Source: Forficula auricularia (lineage: Eukaryota > Arthropoda > Insecta > Dermaptera > Forficulidae). From it: DNA of 64,000 bases. The notes under the pieces are model-generated. The model worked only from the letters and a program-made list of their open reading frames with translations, ran no database searches and was not told the DNA's origin. The position numbers and the translations under genes were made by a program. Of this stretch, positions 33,498 through 44,884 are shown in pieces (the stretch's first letter is position 1; every line of letters begins with the position of its first letter). The DNA is taken from NCBI GenBank assembly GCA_024734495.1, contig JALMQS010000085.1, positions 248,001 through 312,000 of the forward strand, written 5' to 3'.

Positions 33498-33775
33498 ACC
33501 GGTTGAGTTATTTTTTAACTTGAGACAGTCTTATAACTCAAAAACAATGCATTATATGAAAAATAGTTTATTTATATCGAGGGGGGGGGGGGGGGAGAAT
33601 AAACCACTCTATTGTTTTTCCACTTATAACAAACTTTCAATGGTATTTTGAGGTCAAGTTCTATTTCTTAAATAGAAACATATTTGTTTCTGTACATATT
33701 CTTAATCTAGAAAAAAACTGAACAACTTTCATTAGAAGTATTTTTTATAAATCAAATAAAAAAAAAATATTAAAT
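33498..33775 (+). mobile_element. CCGGGT-type TIR end with poly(G) tract
   Basis: ATACCGGTTGAG, CTTGAGACAGTCTTATAACT and the TIR interior down to GAACAACTTTCATTAGAAG. Contains a run of about 16 G at 33580-33596. A single end only. Confidence 0.65.
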
Positions 33776-33799
33776 CAAACAGATCTTAAATAACCCATC

Positions 33800-34369
33800 T
33801 TAAATCTATTACTTGAGGAATAACAATTCTACATTAGATTTTTGACGCTTCGATTATTATTGGTAACCATTGCTGAAGACATGGATGAATCGACTTAAAA
33901 TCAAAAATAACGATCGATTCTTATCTAATACTAGAGGAATATCCCTATTGCATTCCATTTTTGATGTTTTTCAAGCTTGAGTTGTTTGCCATAAAAGAAT
34001 TTACTCTTTTTGATTTTAAGTCGATTCTTCCACGTTTTCAGTGGAGGTTGCCATTAATAGTCAAAACATCAGAAATGGAATGCAATAAGGTTATTTTTCT
34101 AGTATTAGATAATAATCGATTGCTATTTTTGATTTTAAGTCGATTCCTCCATGTCTTCAGCAATGGTTACCAATAATAACCGAAATGTCAAAAATCGAAT
34201 GTAGAATGGTTATTCCTCGACTTTTAAATAAGAATCGATCATTATTTTTTAATTAAAGTCAACATGAACTGCAAATAGCAAGTGATATCTGATTAATAAT
34301 AAAGGAATAAACATATTAATATTTAAATGAATTTGGATAAAGTTTAGAAACGAGCCGTTGCAGTTTATT
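33800..34369. repeat. Helentron-like fragment with inverted monomers
   Basis: Two monomer-like units read on the plus strand until about 33970, then CAAGCTTGAG and units on the opposite strand. It ends in AAAGTTTAG, a hairpin-like CGAGCCGTTGCAG and TTTA at 34369. The next base starts a CCGGGT-type TIR element. Confidence 0.7.
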
Positions 34370-35408
34370 TATCTTGGGGCAGTCTTATAACTCAAAAACA
34401 GTGCATTTTATCGAAAAAAGTTTCGTATAAAAGTTTATTTGTGCCAAGGGGGAAACTAAACTACGCCATTGTTTGTCGACGTAGAACAAGCTTTCAAGGG
34501 TATTTTGATGTCAACTTCTGTTTTTTAAATAGAATCTTATATTTTTCTAAACATCTACTTAATCTACAAAAAAACTGAACAACTTTCATAAGAACTATTT
34601 ATATATATCAATCAAATCAAATGACATTAAATAAACAAAATACATGAATAAATAAGAGCTCAAAAAAATTCTTAATAATTATTTTTAACAATTAATTAAC
34701 TTAATTATCAAATAATAATGATTAAATAATTAATTAAATAAATATTTATTAAATTGAAAAGTCACAACAATGAAAATAAGTGTTTATAATGATATTAATA
34801 CTTCATTATACTCAGATTTAAGAGAATATTTTCTACTTAATAGAACTAGTTACAAATTCTTGTGTTTAAAAAATTTAGTGTTATGGGTCTGTTATTGAAA
34901 TGAATGCCGAGCGTTTTACTTACAGGGATGCACCCTCAGGAGCTTCATTTTGTAGTGTTGTAAAAAGCAGGAAATGTAAAGGCTACCAAGTAACCGAAAC
35001 AGGCCAAGATAACGAAATTCAAACTGGAATTCATCCAGAAGACTTGCGAAAACACTTTGGAATGTCACAGAACAGTGTCGAAAAATTATTATCTTATAAT
35101 TAAGTTGAATGATTGTTAAAAATAATTATTAGGATTTTTTATTATTTGATGTCGTATAAAAAATATTCTAATAAAAGTTGTTCAAATTTATTTGTAGATT
35201 AAGAATATGTACAGAAACAGGTTTCCATTTAAAAAACAGAACTTGACCTTAAAATACCCAAGAAAGCTTGTTCAAGGTCGAAAATCATTATCGCAGTTTA
35301 GTTTCTCCCTGGATATAAATAAACTTGTATTTGAAACTTTTTTTCATATAATGCATTGTTTTTGAGTTATAAGACTGTCTCAAGATAAAAAAAAATCACC
35401 GGGTAAAA
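34370..35408 (+). mobile_element. CCGGGT-type TIR element of about 1.04 kb with a small ORF
   Basis: Long imperfect terminal inverted repeats (about 34372-34620 and 35150-35405) share GGGCAGTCTTATAACTC / GACTGTCTCAAG, a TTTAGTTT-flanked block and a GAACAACTTTCAT block. The right end reads ATCACCGGGTA. The left tip is lost at the junction with the Helentron-like end. A second near full-length copy is at 52513-53620, and single ends are at 5.4, 21.7, 23.6 and 33.5 kb. The superfamily is not recognised. Confidence 0.75.
34900..35103 (+). CDS. Unknown 67-residue ORF inside TIR element
   Basis: The protein starts MNAERFTYRDAPSGASF, has KSRKCKGYQ and TGIHPEDLRKHFGMSQ, and ends at SYN. I recognise no family. 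It is not a chance ORF of one copy: the element at 52.5-53.6 kb retains a decayed version on the minus strand (HPEDLR and following, about 52915-52990). It could be the last piece of the element's transposase or a captured host exon. No promoter or splice signal decides this. Confidence 0.4.
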   Translation: MNAERFTYRDAPSGASFCSVVKSRKCKGYQVTETGQDNEIQTGIHPEDLRKHFGMSQNSVEKLLSYN

Positions 35409-35958
35409 ATATCATATATTATATGCAAACTCCAATTTACGTTATTTCTTTATTCTTTTTAAAATTTTTAATATTTAAGTAAGTTATTAAAAATGACTTT
35501 TTTTAAGGTAGTTCTTTCACAATTGTAAAAATTTAAAGAAGTTTTTGAAACTTGGAATATAAATCATTACAAGCATAATACACATACTGTTAAAACATAT
35601 ATTTAGAGATTTCGTAGTGTGAGTGGACAGTCACGTTAAAAAAACATAACCTAAAATTTAACTTCCGTTCATATTTATAGAGTGGTTACGAGGCTAAAAC
35701 TTTTCGTGTGGATTGTCGCGAAAGAACCTCCTTAATTCTAATATAGTACAAAAAAAATAATAAATATATAGAATGCTTGTTAATCAATTAATAAGGTATA
35801 GAAAATCTGAAAACAGACACAGAATTCTGTAATGTAAGTTGCCTGTGCAATTCATATTAGGAATATCTATAAACCTACGCATATACACTGAACAAATAAA
35901 TACATCCTCGACTAAAAATTATAATCTATTAAAATAAATAAATTCATAAATCACTTAC

Positions 35959-36021
35959 CAAATGGGATAGAACGATAGAAGCTGCTAGATACACGATTCA
36001 CTACAAATTTGCACGGAAATT
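35959..36021 (-). other. Possible first exon with TATA box
   Basis: On the minus strand a TTTATAAAC box (about 36045-36053) is followed some 30 bases later by a plausible start. An ATG-free segment then ends at a GTAAGT donor (35958-35953). It could serve the LRR pseudogene whose coding acceptor is at 32411. 35410-35950 holds no feature. Confidence 0.3.
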
Positions 36022-36177
36022 GAGAAAATAAAAACAAATCTCAAGTTTATAAAAATATAGTACTAGTCCAAGACGAGATTTTATACTGAGATGTTGGAAA
36101 TAATTTGACAAGAAGTTTCGATACCAGGGTGGGTATTTCGAAAATTACAAATATGTATTTTGGAGGGAAATTACAAA

Positions 36178-37110
36178 TAAACTGCAACGGATCGTTGCTA
36201 AACTTTATCCAAATTCATTTGAAATATTAATATGTTTGTTCCTTTATTATTAATCAGATATCACTTGCAATTTGTAATTCATATTGAAATTAATTCAAAA
36301 ATAATTCTCATTTAAGAGTCGAGGAATAATCATTCTACATTGGATTTTTGACGTTTCGGTTTTTATTGGTAACCATTGCTGAAGACATAGAGGAATCGAC
36401 TTAAAATCAATATGCATCGATTCTCATCTAATACTTGAGGGATAACAATTCTACATTGGGTTTTTGACGTTTCGATTATTATTGGTAACCATTGCTGGGG
36501 ACATGGAGGAATCGACTTAAAATCAAAAATAACGATCAATTCTTATCTAATACTAGAGGAATAACCTTATTGAATTCCATTTTTGATGTTTATAAACTGC
36601 AACGGATCGTTGCTAAACTTTATCCAAATTCATTTGAAATATTAATATGTTTGTTCCTTTATTATTAATCAGATATCACTTGCAATTTGTAATTCATATT
36701 GAAATTAATTCAAAAATAATTCTCATTTAAGAGTCGAGGAATAATCATTCTACATTGGATTTTTGACGTTTCGGTTTTTATTGGTAACCATTGCTGAAGA
36801 CATAGAGGAATCGACTTAAAATCAAAAATAGCCATCGATTCTCATCTAATACTTGAGGAATAACAATTCTACATTAGGTTTTTGACGTTTCGATTATTAT
36901 TGGTAACCATTGCTGGGGACATGGATGAAACGACTTAAAATCAAAAATAACGATCGATTCTTATCTAATACTAGAGGAATAACCTTATTGAATTCCATTT
37001 TTGATGTTTTGACTATTAATGGAAACCTCTACTGAAAATATAGAAGAATCGACTTAAAATCAAAAAGACTAAATTCTTTTATGGCAAACAACTCAAGCTT
37101 GAGTTAAATG
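36178..37110 (-). repeat. Two tandem Helentron-like B ends with monomers
   Basis: TAAACTGCAACGGATCGTTG starts at 36178 and again at 36593, each followed by the same 400-bp sequence of subterminal repeat plus about three 119-bp-type monomers. The second unit ends at ACTCAAGCTTGAGTT (37090-37104). This is a head-to-tail partial dimer. Confidence 0.8.
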
Positions 37111-37690
37111 TCCACTTCCGGCCTTCCGATTTCGACCAAAATCTTGCTATACTCCTTCTAGCCTATATCGAGCTTAAGTTTCGATTTTCGTAGCTCTGAG
37201 ACTTATGGTTGCGAAATTCAGCGGGTTGGGGGGGGGGGTAAATTCTTACGCACGTAAACATCAAATTTCGGTTTTCTATTTTAGCCAAAATCTTGTTATA
37301 CTTCTTGTAGCCTCTAGATAGCTTAAGTTTCAAATTTCAAGGCTCTGCAACTTTCCGAAGACGAGATATGAACGATTAAAATATTTATTTTACGACACTC
37401 TTACTTCCCCCCCCCCTTTCTTTATTTCAATCGGATTAAAAATTTGACACAACTACAATAATAACTCATGACACTTGATAAATACACTAATTTTTTTAAA
37501 AAATGGTAGGCGCCGGTTTTGAGAAAATAAAAAAAAAAACGAAAAAATCTTTCATGTAAATGTCCACTTCCGGACTTCCGATTTCAACCAAAAGCTTGCT
37601 ATACTCCCTCTAGCCTATTTAGAGCTTAGGTGTCGAATTTCGTAGCTATGAGACTTATGGTTGCGAAACGCAGGGGGGTACATACGTATA
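37105..37690. repeat. Direct repeats of about 135 bp, 450 bp apart
   Basis: 37108-37240 and 37556-37690 both read AAATGTCCACTTCCGG, TTCCGATTTC, CTTGCTATACTCC, GAGCTTA and GAGACTTATGGTTGCGAAA. A third, weaker copy is at 37255-37345. G runs occur at 37226 and C runs at 37407. Confidence 0.65.
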
Positions 37691-37959
37691 GGTATATCTA
37701 CTCACTGACAAGTGGATTTTTGTCACCTTTTTGGCCTCTGGGGACCACAATTTCCGGTTTTATGTCCTAAATTCGACTTTCAACTATTAAGGGAATCGAT
37801 TCCTTCCACCTAGAAGTTACAAAATGAAATTAACTTTTTTCATCTCTGAGATACAAGCTCTCAAAGAGACAGGACCCAGGCTGGCCATCGCAATACTTCA
37901 CAATACTATATTCTATAGAAATGTGAAAGTAAAAATCCATATGTGAAATTTCGTTTTGA

Positions 37960-38240
37960 TATTCACACTAGTTTTTGAGCTAGAAACACAAATTTGGAAA
38001 CATATTAAATAGCTAACGTACTAACGTACCAACAGACATTTTGACAAAATAAGTACTATCTCGGAAAATATCATTTTTTTGGTGTTCACTTATACTTATT
38101 AGTAAGAACTTTTTTGTAGACCATGCGTTGGTTTCGTTCAACTTTGTATATCAAAATACTTTCAGTCGTTTTTGAGATATTTCCAAAAAAAGAACTTTTA
38201 TCATGCACGATTACAATACTTGGCCAAACCCTGTATAGTA
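37960..38240 (-). repeat. Copy of the GGGTTTGGTCAAG repeat
   Basis: Contains TTTTTGAGCTAGAAAC, CAGACATTTTGACAAAATAA and GCCAAACCCTGTATAG, matching 12668-13022. 38240-38690 holds nothing else except an A run at 38527. Confidence 0.6.
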
Positions 38241-38762
38241 AAGTAAAATCGAGTAAAATGAGAAAAACCTTTGGAAAAAACTTGCAATTTAAAAGTATTT
38301 TTTCCCTCCTGGTCACCCTGCATCAATATTTAATTTTAAAAAAGTGTTGGCAAAAATTTACGCCTCTAAAATTTTGCCTGTGCCTACTGTGTCTATGCGA
38401 AAATCTGCTAGTTAGTGATGGAGAGTTTATTTGAATTAAGCAAAGGTCACAATCTCAATGATTTCTCCTTAAAAATCTAATTATTGGTATATTTTTTCGA
38501 AAATTCTTTTACCTATGCTTTTAATAAAAAAAAAAAAAAAAAAAGTAAAATAATATCTTTGTTTGTCATTTTTGGGTTTTGAAGAGATCAAAAGGAAAAA
38601 AAATGTATTTCTAAAAATATAGTTATTTATTACATAAAAGAAAAAAATACATTTTTGAAATAGTGAATGAAGTATATTTAGATCAAATTTTATTAAATAA
38701 ATTGAAATAAATTTATACTGATGGTGAAAAGTGAATACAAAGGTAGTGTTTGTGCTATTAAT

Positions 38763-40190
38763 TCATTGATTTAGGCGACAGATGCGACTGCTGGCTTGCA
38801 TTTGCTCGCGGATTCTCTTGAGGTCCGTCTTGCCAACGAGCCAGCTCCCTATTCCTCGAATCTCCTCCAACAGGTCACAGCCATTCACTAAATTTTCGAT
38901 TGACTGCAATGTCAATTTCGTATTCCGTGTTTCGAAATATGTGAGATTTTTCCATACACCACTCAGAATTAATTTGGCGATTTCCTCATCAGTTATATAA
39001 CTCCAGAAGGAGATCTCTATGTGACGAATGGAGGACATCCAGAAGAAGATTTTATAGAATTCATATGATTCGATCAGACAGCGTCCACGAATGATGAATT
39101 TTGTCAGAGAGGGGCAAAAGACTTGCGCCTCCCCGCTCGATGCGATTATCTCCACATTCTTCAGCTCTAAATATTCTAAATTCAGAGTGGACTTCAAAAT
39201 TGCTACGAGGTCCAGGCGGTCGCAATTTTCCAGTATCAACCGTGTGAGCTGGCTGCCAACTCGTCGGAGAACCTTATACAGATCATCTTTCTTAAAATTG
39301 ACAAGTTTTAACACTTTCAAGCGACGGAGATCCGAGAGGCGAAGCAGAATCCCCGACTGTGGGTTGTCGAGGCTGATGCTGCTCAGGTGAGGACAGCACT
39401 CGACCATACAGTCTATGATCTTAGCCGAGGTCCACCGATCTGATATATGAGTCAATGCGAGCTGCTTGCCACCGAGTCTCTCGATCACGTGTCCGGTGTA
39501 AGGGTAGTCGATAGACTTGATGTTCGGGCATATCATCATAATTTTCGTGATAACGTTCACGTTTTCTTCGTATTCGGTGAGGCCCAGTTCTATTTTCTCC
39601 AGCCATTGCAGCCCTTGCAAGTCGGCTAAGGTTTTCGAGTCGTAAATTATATCACCAATCAACTTCAATTCCAACAACAACGGACAACATTTGAAAATCA
39701 GTTTCAGGAAGGAGGAATCAGGGATGATCATCTCGTCCAGTCGTAATACCTGCAAATATTTTAATTGCTCCAGAAGCTCAGCTACCATCTCACGCCAGAT
39801 GCGGTTGGTGTTCGTATCCCTGGACCACATCTGAAATCCCAGAAGGTCTAGGATCTCAAGATCGCGGCAGTGGTTCAAAAGAGTCTTCAAAATAGGAAAA
39901 GTATATGCCTGCGAATAATTCCTCATTACAATGACCCGTGTACTCGGGCTGAGGAACGTTTCGAGGGCGCGCTTGCCGACGCGAAGATGTTCAATGTTGT
40001 TGGACGACAATTCGATAATGCGATTCATTATGTTGTCGACGTCTCTAGTGGGACTCGCTTTGTGGATATATTCTCGGAGAGATTCGTCCACCTTCCTATT
40101 TTGATCGAATTGAGATTTGATCTCATACAAGGATTTCTCAAAAAGATCAGAGAGTGCCGATAACGGTAAAGGAGCGATTTGTTGAGACAT
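38763..40190 (-). CDS. Leucine-rich-repeat protein, 475 residues, intact
   Basis: A single long coding exon starts at ATG 40190, six bases after an acceptor (CTTTTTAG ending at 40197), so a noncoding first exon must lie at higher coordinates. The stop is at 38763-38765. AATAAA-type signals sit near 38690. Residues about 100-460 consist of irregular LRRs of 24-28 residues (LEILDLLGFQ, LQVLRLDEMI, LLELKLIGD, LKVLKLVNF, LTRLILENC, LEYLELKNV, IRHIEISFW), like the C-terminal half of FBXL proteins. I see no clear F-box in the first 60 residues (LSALSDLFEKSLYEIK...). It is richer in G+C than its surroundings. A decayed relative lies at 31440-32400. A role as an adaptor or recognition protein is plausible by fold only. 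Confidence 0.85.
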   Translation of the reverse strand: MSQQIAPLPLSALSDLFEKSLYEIKSQFDQNRKVDESLREYIHKASPTRDVDNIMNRIIELSSNNIEHLRVGKRALETFLSPSTRVIVMRNYSQAYTFPILKTLLNHCRDLEILDLLGFQMWSRDTNTNRIWREMVAELLEQLKYLQVLRLDEMIIPDSSFLKLIFKCCPLLLELKLIGDIIYDSKTLADLQGLQWLEKIELGLTEYEENVNVITKIMMICPNIKSIDYPYTGHVIERLGGKQLALTHISDRWTSAKIIDCMVECCPHLSSISLDNPQSGILLRLSDLRRLKVLKLVNFKKDDLYKVLRRVGSQLTRLILENCDRLDLVAILKSTLNLEYLELKNVEIIASSGEAQVFCPSLTKFIIRGRCLIESYEFYKIFFWMSSIRHIEISFWSYITDEEIAKLILSGVWKNLTYFETRNTKLTLQSIENLVNGCDLLEEIRGIGSWLVGKTDLKRIREQMQASSRICRLNQ

Positions 40191-40199
40191 TTTGACCTA

Positions 40200-40530
40200 A
40201 AAAGAAAAACCAATATTCAGATTAATAGGTGAAAAATTAAAAAAAAAAAAATTATTAAGACAAAACACCCTCGCAATTTCAAATTTCATGCTGTTCTATT
40301 TATTTTAATAAAATTTAGAAAATTAGTAATTATTAAAAAAAAAAAATAAGAAAAATAAGTCATTTAAACAGACCGCTTGACTTTCCTATAAAGAAATTTT
40401 ATATACACCTATTCTCTCTTGTATTCTTATATTATATAATTTTATTATACTACGAATTGAGGTAGTAGGTGTTTTTGCTTAGTTTTTTTGAAACATCTCA
40501 AAAAGGATAAAGATTTTAAGATAAAAGAAA
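40200..40530. other. Upstream region of LRR gene, AT-rich
   Basis: Expected to contain the first intron of the LRR gene. No donor or first exon could be fixed before the Helentron-like element at 40534. Confidence 0.4.
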
Positions 40531-40533
40531 AAT

Positions 40534-42419
40534 AAACTGCAACGGATCGTTGCTAAACTTTATCCAAATTCATTTGAAATATTAATATGTTTGTTCCTTT
40601 ATTATTAATCAGATATCACTTGCAATTTGTAGTTCATATTGACATTAATTCAAAAATAATTCTCATTTAATAGTTGAGGAATAACCATTCTACATTTGAT
40701 TTTTGACATTTCGGTTATTATTGTAACCATTGCTGAAGACATGGAGGAATCGACTTAAAATCAAAAATAGCCATCGATTCTCATCTAATACTCAAGCTTG
40801 AGTTGTTTACCAAAAAAGAATTTAGTCTTTTTGATTTTAAGTCTATTCTTCCACGTTTTCAGTAGAGGTTGCCATTAATAGTCAAAACATCAAAAATGGA
40901 ATGCAATAAGGTTATTCCTCTAGTATTAGATAAGAATCGATCGTTATTTTTGATTTTAAGTCGATTCCTCCATGTCTTCAGCAATGGTTACCAATAATAA
41001 TCGAAACGTCAAAAACCCAATGTAGAATTGTTATTCCTCAAGTATTAGATGAGAATCGATGGCTATTTTTGATTTTAAGTCGATTCCTCCATGTCTTCAG
41101 CAATGGTTACCAATAAAAACCGAAACGTCAAAAATCCAATATAGAATGGTTATTCCTCAAGTACTAGATGAGAATCAATCGCTATTTTTGGTTTAAAGTC
41201 GATACCTCTATGTCTACAGCAATGGTTACCAATAAAAACCGAAACGTCAAAAATCCAATATAGAATGGTTATTCCTCAAGTACTAGATGAGAATCAATCG
41301 CTATTTTTGGTTTAAAGTCGATACCTCTATGTCTACAGCAATGGTTACCAATAAAAACCGAAACGTCAAAAATCCAATATAGAATGGTTATTCCTCAAGT
41401 ATTTGATAAGACTCAATCGCTATTTTTGGTTTAAAGTCGATTCCTCTATGTCTTCAGAAATGGTGACCAATAAAAACCGAAACGTCAAAAATCCAATATA
41501 GAATGGTTATTCCTCAAGTACTAGATGAGAATCAATCGCTATTTTTGGTTTAAAGTCGATTCCTCTATGTCTTCAGCAATGGTTACCAATAAAAACCGAA
41601 ACGTCAAAAATCCAATATAGAATGGTTATTCCTCAAGTATTTGATGAGAATCAATCGCTACTTTTGGTTTAAAGTCGATTCCTCTATGTCTTCTGCAAAG
41701 GTAAGGGATAAGAAAACAACGCAGTTGCTATGGTTACTTATAAAATTTCCTCCCAAATTTTTAGCATTTCACAGAGAGAAGCCTATCCATTCTTACTTAA
41801 GCAAGGCTAAATGAGCTATATTAAAACTTTCAAATGAATAAATTTTAAAGAATTTAAAAAATTAAAAAAGTACTCTCTTACTCTAGAGTAAAGTACTTTA
41901 AAATATAATTTTACTAAAAACTTTATTTATCCTTTTTTGTGGTCCCCAAGGTACTTAATTAGGATATTAAATTTCATCAAAATTGGTTAAGTCATTTTCA
42001 AGATATTTAGAAAAAACTAGAAAAAGTACTGAAATAAAGTACTAATGTTTGTGGGTCGATATGTACCAAAAACTAATCAGCGCTTCATTTTGTTCAAAGA
42101 ATGCTAGGTTTTCAATTACATTTCAATCGGTGCAACGGTGTGGAAAAAATCGTGGGCCAAAAAAACGATAACATACATACATCCATCCATCTATACGCAC
42201 GCACTAAATGAAAAAATCGCACTTTTTGGCCTCTCGACGAGACCCTATGTAATTTTTGGCAAAACCGTCACGTGCTAAAATTCAACCTAATTGAATACTA
42301 CAATTTGTGACTTTAATTGAGTCCATGGGTTCCGTAGTCTTTACCTGAGGACCCTTTGAAGCCACGCTTGCCCCGAGAGCGATTGCAATACTTTACCCAT
42401 GCTTTGCATTGGATAAAGT
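40534..42419 (-). mobile_element. Helentron-like element with monomer array, third large copy
   Basis: TAAACTGC end at 40534, an orientation switch with CTCAAGCTTGAG at 40792-40803, monomers on the minus strand to about 41695, body, CATA/CATC microsatellite at 42170-42190, and the 5' end GGATAAAGT at 42419 abutting the 100-N gap. Independent of the palindrome, so it proves the element family. Confidence 0.8.
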
Positions 42420-42420
42420 A

Positions 42421-42520
42421 NNNNNNNNNNNNNNNNNNNNNNNNNNNNNNNNNNNNNNNNNNNNNNNNNNNNNNNNNNNNNNNNNNNNNNNNNNNNNNNN
42501 NNNNNNNNNNNNNNNNNNNN
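42421..42520. other. Assembly gap of 100 N
   Basis: A round 100-base gap of probably unknown true length. It lies just where later exons of the P450 gene with exon 2 at 44452-44633 could be expected. Confidence 1.
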
Positions 42521-42622
42521 TGTACTACAGTTCAGTTGCAACATTGCTGGACTGAACACAAAAGATTTACATTTACTATTCTACCAAATCTGTCATTATT
42601 CATAAATGTCGTATGCTTTGGA

Positions 42623-42870
42623 ATGGGCCCTTAGTATATGAATCGGATATCATATAACTTAAGTATCATACTCTTCCTTAAAATAGAGAAAAATCGGATG
42701 AAAACTTGGAATGGGCCATGATATATAGTGGATATCATATGACAAAACATCACACTTTCAAGCACGACGAAAAATTAGACAAAACTTGAATGGGCCCATA
42801 TTATATGAACGGATATCATATAACTTAAGTATCATACTCCTTTAGGCGAAAAGAAAAGTGGATCGATCTG
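42623..42870. repeat. Three degenerate tandem units of about 80-88 bp
   Basis: Units start with AATGGGCC at 42623, 42711 and 42790, each followed by GGATATCATAT and TATCATACTC-like text. Located 100 bases from the N gap, so a longer array may be collapsed there. Confidence 0.65.
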
Positions 42871-43439
42871 GTACAAATGCTCCGATTGGCGGCGAGTTAT
42901 AGCTGAGTCCATCAACGTATTGAGACATTCGAACATCCCATAACCGTAGCGTCTTTTCTAAACTTACACTCATAAATGATGTACTCATTTTTGAATATGT
43001 AGATAAGCTAGTAATCTGGGTCTTTATGACCAGAAAAATAGTGAAGAGTATTCGAAGTTATAGATGTAGAAAGTTGTTCTTGTGCCAAAATGTTTATTTT
43101 CTAATATTTAAATTTTGGGATCTCTAATTTAGAACTTGTCAGTTAAATGTGAAAATATATTTAGTGAATTATGTTATTGGTATTGCAATTAAATAATAAA
43201 ATAAATTGTTAGTAGATACTTTTTATTATATGTATATCTGGGTTCTTGAAGAATTATAAATGATTGCTATAAAAATATAGTTTTTATTAAATAACATATT
43301 TAATATAATACAAATTAAATACGCTTTACCTATATAAAAATGTAGATAAATTTATAAGCCTAATTCTAATGGTTTTTATCAACATAAGATATAATTATAA
43401 AATAGGATATTCTATTAAGAGAGAGACATGAACATATCA

Positions 43440-43780
43440 ACATTGAGTATACAGTCCTAGGAACTGGTTTGATGCAACAATCCCAGATCTCCACTCGGCT
43501 CTGTCCCCCGCCAGCTGATACCCGACCTCTCTAAATGTCTGGCATCCCATGTATCCCCCAATTATTTGGTTGATATTCTAATCTGGGTCTTCCCATCCTT
43601 TTGCTTTCCCACCTCCCCCTCCAAGGTCTCCCTAAGCAGTCCCCCATGCTCCTCAGTGCTGTGCCCCATCATCTGACCTCTTCTCTTCTTCAGAACTCTT
43701 CCACAAGGTTCTACTTTCTCCGATTCTTCCAAGAACTTCTTCTTGGAATTTTATGATTTTTATCATCCATTTGATATTCA
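43440..43780 (-). mobile_element. LINE 3' fragment
   Basis: Reverse complement of the 25690-26050 type: GTTTGATGCAACAATCC, CACTCGGCTCTGTCCCCC, TCTAAATGTCTGGCATCCCA and the LRH/GKR coding part. It codes for the C-terminal tail only. Confidence 0.75.
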
Positions 43781-43984
43781 TCCGTTTGTTACCAATATCG
43801 GGTGAAATTTATTTTATTTTATTTTATTTATAATGAATTTTTCTATACAATCCAGTAATCCGAACATTCCAATAATCCGACACCCCCTAGTTTTTAATAG
43901 TGCAAGATTAGTGAGATTCTACTGTAATGGGAAACTAATGTGAAAGCCATGTAGGTGGCTACACCAGATTGATTTACAATGATA

Positions 43985-44230
43985 TTAATGGGACAATGAG
44001 TTACACCAAGAAAGTGTAGACCCTAAAGGTCCCTCCATCGTGAAAAGAAGAAGAAGAGATTTTATTGGCTGGTTAGGAGTCAAAGATATCTGTGGATGCG
44101 TATTATAAACAGCTAAAGGTTATAGGTCACAGGGAAGACGGTGAAAGGAAGCAAATTTTAGTCTCTAGAGGTCATAGGGATAGACGTTATGGCGAAAGCT
44201 TTGATTCGATTCTTATCTAACTTGACACCT
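43985..44230. repeat. Copy of the SINE-3'-related dispersed repeat
   Basis: GAGTTACACCAAGAAAGTG, CCTCCATCGTGAAAAGAAG and GTCATAGGGATAGACG match 28690-28930. Confidence 0.6.
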
Positions 44231-44244
44231 AAGGGTGGAGGCGA

Positions 44245-44382
44245 GGGGTGAACCGGGATTGGAATTATGTGGAATTATTTTGAAATTCATAGACCCTTCA
44301 TCTATTTCTCCATCTTTTTCTTCTTGGAAATGAAAGTAGAAGTGGAATTAGTTGTACACGATATTAGGTCGCGGGTCACCTC
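44245..44382. mobile_element. GGGGTGAACC MITE, third copy
   Basis: Ends GGGGTGAACCGGGA and TCGCGGGTCACCTC; the interior matches 13394-13552 (GGAAATGAAAGT, TGTACACGATATTAGG). Shows the MITE moves independently of the palindrome. Confidence 0.7.
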
Positions 44383-44451
44383 TCGGCTGGAGGGCTTTGA
44401 ACCTACCTAATTACTGCCAAATACTTATTTGTATATTTCGTATATATTTAC

Positions 44452-44633
44452 CTTTCATCAGGAAGAGAGTTTTTGAGAATAAGTCATTGGTACCAAATTC
44501 AATATGATTAATAAAATGATCGAAGTCTTTGATAGTGATGTTCTTAATTATTTCCGGGTCAGCAATAACATAACCAGGTCGCAACATTTGGAAAATGCCA
44601 CCGATTCCAGTCTTTTTCGCTATTTGGTAGTAT
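44452..44633 (-). CDS. Cytochrome P450, exon 2 (same gene as 53939-54117)
   Basis: The exon is bounded by acceptor TTTTTGTAG (ending 44634) and donor GTAAAT (from 44451). It encodes YYQIAKKTGIGGIFQM, PGYVIADPEIIKNI, KDFDHFINH and FGTNDLFSKTLFLMKG, the N-terminal beta-sheet and B-helix region of CYP3-clan P450s such as insect CYP9. The exon completes the arginine codon left open by exon 1 at 53939 (AG/A), so phases agree. It ends one base into the next codon. The next exon (usually starting with a KWRDMR-like motif) is not found to the left; it may be in the gap at 42421-42520, beyond, or lost. The gene is therefore incomplete here. Confidence 0.8.
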
Positions 44634-44884
44634 CTACAAAAAATCAAATAATTTAATTTAAAGAAAGAAAATCAACCAATAACCATTATATAAAGATAGT
44701 AGAGGCAACAAATATTTATATTCAAATTGGTATAGAGTGAAGCTAGCTAGCACTTGTACAGCACTAGATTTATACCTCGAAATCAATTCCATTAAATACT
44801 ATTGGAAGTGTCTTGAAAAAATTCAGTCGAATTGACAACCTCCTCCTTTTTTGAAGTCGGTTAAAAAGCACAAGTATTAAAAGA

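Noticed and set aside
39091..40163. Several plus-strand ORFs of 60-99 residues
   Set aside because: They are antisense shadows of the LRR coding exon.
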